Assembly: GCA_900540545.1 (NCBI GenBank)
Contig: UQGJ01000004.1
Span: 1-64,000 of the forward strand
DNA length: 64,000 nt
Source: an uncultured Eubacteriales bacterium
GTDB taxonomy: Bacteria; Bacillota; Clostridia; Oscillospirales; Oscillospiraceae
Direction: 5' to 3'
The position numbers and the translations under genes were made by a program. Shown here in pieces: positions 24,046-30,742 of the stretch. The notes under the pieces are model-generated. The model saw only the letters and a list, made by a program, of their open reading frames with translations, made no database searches and was not told where the DNA came from. Position 1 is the stretch's first letter, and every line of letters starts with the position of its first letter.

Positions 24046-26694
24046 ATGAAAAGACTGGCAGTTGGGATACTGGCCCACGTGGACGCGGGAAAAACCACCC
24101 TGTCCGAAGGGCTGCTTTACCGGGGCGGACAACTGAAAAAGCTGGGCCGGGTGGACCACCAGGACGCCTTTCTGGACACCGATCCCCTGGAGCGGGAGCG
24201 GGGCATCACCATCTTTTCCAAGCAAGCCATCCTGCCGCTGGAAGGCGGGGAGTTGACCCTGCTGGACACGCCGGGCCACGTGGACTTCTCTGCCGAGATG
24301 GAGCGGACCCTCCAGGTGCTGGACTACGCCATCCTGGTCATCAGCGGCACCGACGGGGTCCAGGGCCACACCGAGACCCTGTGGCGGCTGCTGGAGCGCT
24401 ACCACGTCCCCACCTTCCTTTTCATTAACAAGATGGATTTGGCCGGGGCCGACCGGGCGGCGCTGCTGGACGAGCTGAAACGGCGGCTGGATGACGGCTG
24501 TGTGGATTTCTCCGGGGACGGCGAGGAGCGGGACGAACAGATCGCCCTCCGGGACGAGGGGGCGCTGGAGCGGTATCTGGAGCAGGGAACCGTGGGGGAG
24601 GAGGACATCCGGGACCTGATTGCCTGGCGGAAGCTCTTTCCCTGCTGGTTCGGCTCGGCGCTGAAGCTGGAGGGGGTGGACAGGTTCCTGGAGGGCCTGG
24701 ACCGCTATACCCGGGCCCCCGCCTATCCGGCTGAATTTGGGGCCAGAGTCTATAAAATCGCCCGGGACCCCCAGGGGACCCGGCTGACCTATCTCAAGGT
24801 CACCGGGGGCAGCCTGCGGGTGAAGGCCCTGCTGACCAACCGCCGGGCGGGCCTGGACGAGGAGCGGGTCTGGGAGGAGAAGGCCGACCAGCTCCGCTTG
24901 TACTCCGGGGCCCGGTTCCAGGCGGTGGACGAGGTCCCGGCGGGGGCGGTCTGCGCCGTCACCGGCCTGAGCCGCACCTATCCGGGACAGGGACTGGGTT
25001 GGGAGGCGGCGGCAGAGCCGCCCCTGCTGGAGCCGGTGCTCACCTATCAGGTAGTCCTGCCCGAGGGCTGCGACCCCCACAGCGCCCTGCAAAAGCTGCG
25101 GCAGCTGGAGGAGGAGGACCCCCAACTCCACATCGTCTGGAACGGGCGGCTCCGGGAGGTCCACATCCAGCTCATGGGCGAGGTCCAGCTAGAGATATTG
25201 AAGCAGCTCATCGCCCAGCGCTTCGGCCTGGACGTGTCCTTTGGCGCGGGCAGCATTGTCTACCGGGAGACCATCGCCGCCCCGGTGGAGGGGGTGGGCC
25301 ACTACGAGCCCCTGCGGCATTACGCCGAGGTCCACCTGCTGCTGGAGCCGGGGGAGCGGGGGAGCGGCCTGATCTTTGCCGCCGCCTGCCCGGAGGACGT
25401 GCTGGACCGGGGCTGGCAGAGGTTGGTGCTGACCCATCTGGAGGAAAAGACCCATCTGGGGGTGCTGACGGGGGCCCCCATCACGGATATGCGCATCACC
25501 CTGGTGGCGGGCCGGGCCCACGTGAAGCACACCGAGGGGGGCGACTTCCGGCAGGCCACCTACCGGGCGGTCCGCCAGGGTCTGATGGCGGCCGAGAGCG
25601 TTCTGCTGGAGCCGTGGTACGACTTCCGCCTGACCCTGCCCGCGGAGTGCGTGGGCAGGGCTATGTCCGATTTGCAGCGGATGAACGGGACGGTGGACCC
25701 ACCGGAGGGCGACGGGGACGAGTCCGTCCTCACCGGCTCCGCGCCGGTGGCCCGGATGCGGGATTACGCCGGGGAGGTCACCTCCTACACCCGGGGCCGG
25801 GGGCGGCTGTTCTGCACCCCAGGGGGCTACCGGCCCTGCCCGGACCAAGCGGCCGTGGTGAAGGCCCTGGGCTATGAGCCGACGAGGGACCTGGACAACC
25901 CGCCGGACTCGGTCTTCTGCGCCCACGGGGCGGGCTTCAACGTGCCCTGGGACCAAGTGCGGGCGTACATGCACGTGGACAGCGGCCTGGACCTGGACCG
26001 GGGAGAGGAGCCGGAGCCGGACCAAGCCCCCCGGACGGGGCGGGTGTCCTATGCCGTGGGGCTGGAGCAGGACAAGGAGCTTCAGGCTATCTACGAGCGG
26101 ACCTACGGCAAGGTGGAGCCCAAAGCCTTCCAACCCACGAAAAAACCCGCCCGGACCACCCTGAACGACAAGAAGTATACCATCAAGGACCGCCCTGAGG
26201 GGCCGGAATATCTCCTGGTGGACGGCTACAACATCATCTACGCCTGGGAGGAGCTCAACGCCGTGGCCCGGGACAATCTGGACGCCGCCCGGCAGATGCT
26301 GATGGATATTTTGAGCAACTACCAGGGGTACCAGAAGTGTCGGCTGATTTTAGTCTTCGACGCCTACAAGGTCCCCAACAACCCCGGCTCGGTGGTGCGC
26401 TACCATAACATCCACGTGGTCTACACCAAGGAGGCCGAGACGGCGGACGCCTATATCGAAAAAACCACCTATGAGCTGGGCAAGCAGTACCGGGTGCGGG
26501 TGGCCACCTCCGACGGGGTGGAGCAGCTCATCATCCTGGGCCACGGGGCCCTGCGGCTGTCCGCCCGGGCCTTCAAGGCCGAGGTGGAGCAGGTCCAGGG
26601 CCAGATTTCCGCCATTCTGGCCCGGAACAACCAGCCGGGCACGTCCCGTGCGGTCCGGGCGGCCCTGGAGCGGGCGGAGAGGAAGAAGCCATGA
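24046..26694 (+). CDS. TetM-like ribosome-protection GTPase fused to a Rae1/YacP-type NYN nuclease
   Basis: An 882-residue protein. Residues 1-660 or so match the EF-G-like ribosome protection family: G1 AHVDAGKTT (10-18), the RGITI switch, G3 DTPGH (74-78), G4 NKMD (128-131), then domains II-V. After a linker (about 690-719) residues 720-855 form a NYN/PIN nuclease like B. subtilis Rae1 (YacP), which cuts mRNA in the ribosomal A site. The expected acids are D726 (VDGYN), D772 (VFDAY), D801 (ETADAY) and D823 (TSDGVEQ). The Tet(W)/Tet(M) domain-IV loop YSPVSTPADFR is absent, so tetracycline resistance is doubtful. The ATG at 24046 follows AAAAGGACG. An HxlR gene overlaps by ATGA. Fold assignment is firm; a joint role in ribosome rescue is inference. 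Confidence 0.88.
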   Translation: MKRLAVGILAHVDAGKTTLSEGLLYRGGQLKKLGRVDHQDAFLDTDPLERERGITIFSKQAILPLEGGELTLLDTPGHVDFSAEMERTLQVLDYAILVISGTDGVQGHTETLWRLLERYHVPTFLFINKMDLAGADRAALLDELKRRLDDGCVDFSGDGEERDEQIALRDEGALERYLEQGTVGEEDIRDLIAWRKLFPCWFGSALKLEGVDRFLEGLDRYTRAPAYPAEFGARVYKIARDPQGTRLTYLKVTGGSLRVKALLTNRRAGLDEERVWEEKADQLRLYSGARFQAVDEVPAGAVCAVTGLSRTYPGQGLGWEAAAEPPLLEPVLTYQVVLPEGCDPHSALQKLRQLEEEDPQLHIVWNGRLREVHIQLMGEVQLEILKQLIAQRFGLDVSFGAGSIVYRETIAAPVEGVGHYEPLRHYAEVHLLLEPGERGSGLIFAAACPEDVLDRGWQRLVLTHLEEKTHLGVLTGAPITDMRITLVAGRAHVKHTEGGDFRQATYRAVRQGLMAAESVLLEPWYDFRLTLPAECVGRAMSDLQRMNGTVDPPEGDGDESVLTGSAPVARMRDYAGEVTSYTRGRGRLFCTPGGYRPCPDQAAVVKALGYEPTRDLDNPPDSVFCAHGAGFNVPWDQVRAYMHVDSGLDLDRGEEPEPDQAPRTGRVSYAVGLEQDKELQAIYERTYGKVEPKAFQPTKKPARTTLNDKKYTIKDRPEGPEYLLVDGYNIIYAWEELNAVARDNLDAARQMLMDILSNYQGYQKCRLILVFDAYKVPNNPGSVVRYHNIHVVYTKEAETADAYIEKTTYELGKQYRVRVATSDGVEQLIILGHGALRLSARAFKAEVEQVQGQISAILARNNQPGTSRAVRAALERAERKKP

Positions 26695-27047
26695 AAATAC
26701 GAGGGGAATATACCTGCCCCCTGGAGCTGACCCACGACATGATCAAGGGGAAATGGAAGCCCATCCTCCTTTGGCAGCTTAGCAAGGGGGGACGATCCCT
26801 GTCCGAGCTGAAAAGGTCCATCCAGGGCATCAGCCAGAAGATGCTGATCCAGCACCTGAACGAGCTGCTGGACTGCGGCCTGATCCAAAAGTGGACCGGG
26901 GAGGGCTACCCGCTGAAATCGGAATACACCCTGACGGCGCGGGGGAAAAAGACCTTCGAGGCCATCTCCATTCTGCAGGACATCGGCATCGAGATGATGC
27001 GGGAGGACGGCCGGGAGGACCTCTTGCGGGAAAAGGGCCTGATATAG
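26691..27047 (+). CDS. HxlR-family transcriptional regulator
   Basis: A 118-residue winged-helix regulator. It has the HxlR start YTCPLELTHDMIKGKWK (about 7-23), with the conserved Cys at residue 9 that can sense redox or electrophiles, then the recognition helix region GISQKMLIQHLNEL (about 45-58) and the wing. Its ATG overlaps the GTPase-nuclease stop as ATGA, so it is translationally coupled to that gene. HxlR proteins usually control a neighbouring divergent or downstream gene; the palindrome at 27046 before the PNPOx-type gene fits that. Confidence 0.92.
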   Translation: MKIRGEYTCPLELTHDMIKGKWKPILLWQLSKGGRSLSELKRSIQGISQKMLIQHLNELLDCGLIQKWTGEGYPLKSEYTLTARGKKTFEAISILQDIGIEMMREDGREDLLREKGLI

Positions 27048-27063
27048 GCACCAAAAAGTGCCT
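27046..27063. promoter_or_regulatory. Palindrome, possible HxlR operator
   Basis: AGGCAC-CAAAAA-GTGCCT overlaps the HxlR stop region and lies 52 nt before the next gene's ATG. It could be an operator or a weak terminator; it has no T-run. Confidence 0.4.
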
Positions 27064-27114
27064 AATTTACATTCCGCGCCCCCTTGGCTATACTTGCGTC
27101 AAGGAGGCGCAGCT

Positions 27115-27540
27115 ATGAAAGACGCAGTCAAAACCATTGGCGATTTGATCGACAAGCAGAGCGTGGTGTTCCTCGGCTCGGTGGACGGGAGCGGCTTCCC
27201 CAATGTGAAGGCCATGCTGACGCCGCGGAAGCGGGAGGGCATCCGGGTATTCTATTTCCACACCAATACCTCGTCCATGCGGGTGGGCCAGTATCGAAAG
27301 GACCCCCACGCCTGCCTCTATGCCTGTGACAAGCGGTTTTTCCACGGGGCCATGCTGGTGGGCACCATGGAGGTGCTGGAGGACAGCGCCCACAAGGAGA
27401 TGCTGTGGCAGGAGGGCGATACCATGTACTATCCCCTGGGAGTCACCGACCCGGACTACTGCGTCCTGCGCTTCACTGCCGCGCGGGGGAGATTTTACAG
27501 CCATTTTAGCTCGGAGGACTTCGTGATTGCAGCGGAGTGA
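27115..27540 (+). CDS. Pyridoxamine 5'-phosphate oxidase-fold protein
   Basis: A 141-residue split-barrel flavoprotein of the general-stress/PNPOx-like family. It begins MKDAVKTIGDLIDKQ; LGSVDGSGFPNVKAML (about 19-34) and VFYFHTNTSSMRVGQ (about 43-57) correspond to the flavin-binding strands. The ATG at 27115 is backed by AAGGAGG (27101-27107). It is probably the regulatory target of the upstream HxlR gene. It likely acts on a flavin or F420-like small-molecule redox step and is not a true PdxH, being much shorter. Confidence 0.85.
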   Translation: MKDAVKTIGDLIDKQSVVFLGSVDGSGFPNVKAMLTPRKREGIRVFYFHTNTSSMRVGQYRKDPHACLYACDKRFFHGAMLVGTMEVLEDSAHKEMLWQEGDTMYYPLGVTDPDYCVLRFTAARGRFYSHFSSEDFVIAAE

Positions 27541-27541
27541 G

Positions 27542-27579
27542 AAAAAAGCAGCCCCCGGTGGATTTCCACCGGGGGCTGC
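27542..27579 (-). terminator. Terminator of the BI-1 gene, between convergent genes
   Basis: A 14-bp stem, GCAGCCCCCGGTGG with CCACCGGGGGCTGC (27548-27561, 27566-27579). On the minus strand it is followed by TTTTTT (27547-27542). Confidence 0.88.
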
Positions 27580-27591
27580 AGCCGTCTTGTC

Positions 27592-28311
27592 TTAGTTCTT
27601 CTTCTTCCCCAGGAAACGGAGCAGGTAGAGGAAGAGGTTGATGAAGTCCAGATAAAGCTGAAGGGCGGAGAAGATGGACGCCTTCTTCGCCATCTCCGGG
27701 TTCCCGGCAAAGGCGGCGTGGTAGGCTTTGATTTTCTGGGTGTCGTAGGCGGTGAAGCCCAGGAAGATGGCGATGCCGATGAGGCAGACGATGCGGTCCA
27801 TGCCGTCCAGCGGCAGGAACATGGACAGAAGGGCAAAGACCAGCAGGAAAATGAGGCCGCTGATGAGGATGGGGCGCAGGCGGCTCAGGTCGGTCTTGGT
27901 CAGGTAGCCGTAGGCGGCCAGGGCACCGAAGTAGACGGCGGTGGCGGCAAAGACCAAAATCAGGCTGCCCAGGTCGAAATAGACGAAATAGGCCGAGAAG
28001 AACACGCCGTTGAGGACGGCGTAGACCAGGAACAGGATGCGGGCGGCCGCCACGGGCAGGGAATTGATTTTGGCGGAGAGGATGAGGACCACCGCCAGCT
28101 CCGCGATGGTGAGGACCATGATGGAGGAGGGGTAGTAATAGAGCAGGTAGATGAGGCTGCCGGTGGCGAACCCGGCAAAGGCCACCGCGAAGGTGACCAG
28201 CAGGCCCAGGAACATCCACAGGAAGGTCTTTGCGGTGTATGCGCTCAGGCTTTCAAATTCACCGGCCTGTTCGGCCCGGCGCTCGCTGGCGTAGAAGTCG
28301 TTTTGTTCCAT
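27592..28311 (-). CDS. Bax inhibitor-1/YccA family membrane protein
   Basis: A 239-residue integral membrane protein with seven hydrophobic segments (about 28-55, 57-75, 85-105, 110-130, 140-160, 165-185, 205-232). It shows the family's late signature GFTAYDTQKIK (about 182-192), containing the Asp of the pH-gated channel core. Bacterial members such as YetJ act as pH-sensitive Ca2+ leak channels. The ATG at 28311 has AAGGAGC upstream, and a promoter lies at 28346-28374. Single-gene transcript. Confidence 0.93.
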   Translation of the reverse strand: MEQNDFYASERRAEQAGEFESLSAYTAKTFLWMFLGLLVTFAVAFAGFATGSLIYLLYYYPSSIMVLTIAELAVVLILSAKINSLPVAAARILFLVYAVLNGVFFSAYFVYFDLGSLILVFAATAVYFGALAAYGYLTKTDLSRLRPILISGLIFLLVFALLSMFLPLDGMDRIVCLIGIAIFLGFTAYDTQKIKAYHAAFAGNPEMAKKASIFSALQLYLDFINLFLYLLRFLGKKKN

Positions 28312-28345
28312 AGCGGTTCAGCTCCTTATTGTGAAGGTTGTTCTT

Positions 28346-28374
28346 ACTATACCCCATTTTGCCGAAAATGGAAA
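28346..28374 (-). promoter_or_regulatory. Probable promoter of the BI-1 gene
   Basis: Read on the minus strand: TTTCCA (28374-28369), a 17-nt spacer, TATAGT (28351-28346). Confidence 0.6.
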
Positions 28375-28401
28375 GTAGAAAAACTGCCAGTGGATTGGGG
28401 C

Positions 28402-28430
28402 TTGACAACCGCATTTTTCTCGTTTATGAT
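28402..28430 (+). promoter_or_regulatory. Promoter of the leuA T-box transcript
   Basis: TTGACA (28402-28407), a 17-nt spacer, TATGAT (28425-28430). Confidence 0.85.
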
Positions 28431-28444
28431 AAATGGCAATAAAA

Positions 28445-28692
28445 GCGATGAAGGGAAGAAGACCCGCATGTCCCGCTCAGAGAGCCGGTGGTTGGTGCGA
28501 ACCGGTGCGGAGGCGGCGGGTGGATACTGGCCCCCGAGCTGTCCGCCTGAACCGAGTAGGGCGGGACGACCGGCCCCGTTAGCGGCTAAGGCCTTGTTGG
28601 AGGCCGACGAGGACTGTCCGGGCAACCGGCAGCCGAATCAGGGTGGTACCGCGTGAGACACGCCCCTGACCGTTCCGGTCGGGGGCGTTTTT
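28445..28692 (+). promoter_or_regulatory. T-box riboswitch, probable Leu (CUG) specifier
   Basis: A tRNA-sensing leader of leuA. GATGAAGGGAAGAAGA marks the start of stem I and AGAGAGCCGG the AG-bulge region. The specifier context GGATACTGGCCCCCGAGC aligns so that CTG (28527-28529) is read, a Leu codon; a one-base shift would give TGG (Trp), but leuA downstream argues for Leu. The T-box itself, AGGGTGGTACCGCG, is at 28640-28653. The competing terminator is ACGCCCCTGACC with GGTCGGGGGCGT (28660-28688) and TTTTT. Uncharged tRNA-Leu would open the leader. Confidence 0.93.
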
Positions 28693-28743
28693 GTATCCCT
28701 TTGCCCCCGCGATCCAACGAGTTTTTTAAGGAGGCAAACCGCT

Positions 28744-30432
28744 ATGCTCAAGAATCCACAGGACAAGTACATCCCCTTTATCCCCATTCCCATGGAACGC
28801 CGCGCCTGGCCGGACAAGGCCATCACCGCCCCCCCCATCTGGTGCAGCGTGGACCTGCGGGACGGCAACCAGGCCCTGGTGGACCCCATGAACGTCCAGG
28901 AGAAGCTGGAGCTGTTCCACACCCTGGTGGACATCGGCGTGAAGGAGATCGAGGTGGGCTTCCCCTCCGCCTCCGAGACGGAGTATGAATTCCTGCGGGC
29001 CCTCATCGACGGCGGCCACATCCCCGACGACGTGACCATCCAGATGCTGGTCCAGGCCCGGCCCCATCTGATTCGCAAGACCTTCGAGGCCATGGAGGGG
29101 GCGAAAAACGTCATCCTCCACTTCTATAACTCCACCTCCACCCTCCAGCGGAAGGTGGTGTTCCATATGGACATGGACGGCATCGTTCAAATCGCCGTGG
29201 ACGCCGCCAAGCTGATTCGGGAGCTGTCCCAGCCCGTCATCGACGCGGGAACCAACTTGCGCTACCAGTATTCCCCCGAGTCCTTCATGGGCACGGAGAT
29301 GGACAACGCCGTCCTCATCTGCCAGCGGGTGCTGGAGGAGCTGGGGGCCACGCCGGAGAACAAGGTCATCCTGAACCTGCCGTCCACGGTGGAGAACTGT
29401 CTGCCCAACTACTTTGCCGACGAAATCGAATACTTTATCTCCCATCTGCCCAGCCGGGACTCGGCCATCATCTCCCTGCACCCCCACAACGACCGGGGGG
29501 AGGGCGTGGCCACCGCCGAGCTGGGGATGCTGGCCGGGGCCCAGCGGATGGAGGCCACCCTCTTCGGCAACGGCGAGCGCACCGGCAACGTGGACATGGT
29601 GACCCTGGCCATGAACATGTACACCCAGGGGGTAGACCCCGGCCTGGACTTCTCCGACATCAACAAAATCCGCCAGGTCTATGAGCGGGTGACCAAGATG
29701 AAGGTGGACCCCCGGCAGCCCTACGCCGGGGAGCTGGTGTTCACCGCCTTCTCCGGCTCCCACCAGGACGCCATCAACAAGGGCAGCCAGTACATGCGGG
29801 AGAGCCGGTCCACCCTGTGGGAGGTGCCCTATCTGCCCATCGACCCCGCCGACGTGGGGCGGCAGTACGAGCCCATCATCCGCATCAACTCCCAGTCGGG
29901 CAAGGGCGGCGCGGCCTTCGTCATGCAGACCAACTTCGGCTACGACCTGCCCAAGGCCATGCACCCGGAGTTCGGCCACATCGTCCAGGTGGAGACCGAC
30001 CGGGTGGGTACCGAGCTGAAGCCCGAGCGCATCATGGAGCTGTTCCGGGACGCCTACATCGACATCGCCGTCCCCTACTGTCTGGTGCGCCACTCCTTCC
30101 ACGAGGCCACCGGGGAGGACGGTAAGTCCAAAGTCACCTTCCAGGGCACCCTCCGCCACAAGGAGACCACCTTCGACGTGGAAGGGGGGGGCAACGGCCC
30201 AATCGACGCCTTCTTCAACGCCATCCACGGCCAGAAGATGGACCGCTTTACCTTCGTGGACTACAAGGAACACGCCATTCAGGCGGGGTCCGACTCCATG
30301 GCCGTGGCCTATATCCAGCTCCGGGACGCCGAGGGGAAGGACCACTTCGGCGTGGGCGTGGACCACAACATCAATCTGGCCCCCCTGCGGGGCATCCTGT
30401 CCGCCATCAACCGGGCGGTCAGCGGGACGTAA
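28744..30432 (+). CDS. leuA: 2-isopropylmalate synthase, long form
   Basis: Condenses acetyl-CoA with 2-ketoisovalerate in the first step of leucine synthesis. It has 562 residues, the LeuA2 type (actinobacterial-like) rather than the 510-residue type. The barrel motif SVDLRDGNQAL (about 35-45) with its metal Asp, LHPHNDRGEG (about 247) with metal His residues, and a C-terminal regulatory domain (about 430-562) for leucine feedback are present. AAGGAGG lies 9 nt before the ATG. No leuB, leuC or leuD gene follows, so the rest of the pathway is elsewhere. Confidence 0.95.
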   Translation: MLKNPQDKYIPFIPIPMERRAWPDKAITAPPIWCSVDLRDGNQALVDPMNVQEKLELFHTLVDIGVKEIEVGFPSASETEYEFLRALIDGGHIPDDVTIQMLVQARPHLIRKTFEAMEGAKNVILHFYNSTSTLQRKVVFHMDMDGIVQIAVDAAKLIRELSQPVIDAGTNLRYQYSPESFMGTEMDNAVLICQRVLEELGATPENKVILNLPSTVENCLPNYFADEIEYFISHLPSRDSAIISLHPHNDRGEGVATAELGMLAGAQRMEATLFGNGERTGNVDMVTLAMNMYTQGVDPGLDFSDINKIRQVYERVTKMKVDPRQPYAGELVFTAFSGSHQDAINKGSQYMRESRSTLWEVPYLPIDPADVGRQYEPIIRINSQSGKGGAAFVMQTNFGYDLPKAMHPEFGHIVQVETDRVGTELKPERIMELFRDAYIDIAVPYCLVRHSFHEATGEDGKSKVTFQGTLRHKETTFDVEGGGNGPIDAFFNAIHGQKMDRFTFVDYKEHAIQAGSDSMAVAYIQLRDAEGKDHFGVGVDHNINLAPLRGILSAINRAVSGT

Positions 30433-30443
30433 AGGCAAATCAA

Positions 30444-30482
30444 AAAAGCGCCGCACCCGAAGCAACGGGTGCGGCGCTTTTT
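30444..30482. terminator. Bidirectional terminator between leuA and the ferredoxin gene
   Basis: A 15-bp stem from AAAGCGCCGCACCCG with its complement, flanked by A6 on the left and T5 on the right, so it serves both strands. Confidence 0.93.
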
Positions 30483-30483
30483 G

Positions 30484-30672
30484 TCACTCTTCCACGTAGA
30501 TGATGCTCACCGGGCAGCCCTCGGCGGCGGCTTTGGCGGCGTCCTCCTGGCCGGGGTCGGGCTGCCGGATGACCTCGGCCAGACCGTCGTCGGCGAAGTG
30601 AAAGACCTCCGGGCAGGTGGCGACGCACAGCCCGCAGCTGATGCAGTCCTGGCGTTCAATGCTGACTTCCAT
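30484..30672 (-). CDS. Ferredoxin, single [4Fe-4S] type
   Basis: A 62-residue electron carrier. The first cysteine group is CISCGLCVATCP (10-21) and the fourth ligand lies in EGCPVSI (about 51-57), the arrangement of monocluster ferredoxins. The ATG at 30672 has GAAAGGAGCGGATC upstream. It is monocistronic, with a terminator just after. Its redox partner is not evident nearby. Confidence 0.93.
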   Translation of the reverse strand: MEVSIERQDCISCGLCVATCPEVFHFADDGLAEVIRQPDPGQEDAAKAAAEGCPVSIIYVEE

Positions 30673-30742
30673 GTGTGATCCGCTCCTTTCCCCCATAGCA
30701 TGTCCAGAAAAGGGGCGGGATAGACAGGGAAAGCGGAGAAAA

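Noticed and set aside
24046..26694. Calling the GTPase-NYN protein a tetracycline resistance determinant
   Set aside because: It lacks the drug-displacing loop seen in the tet(W) product of this window and carries an added nuclease domain.
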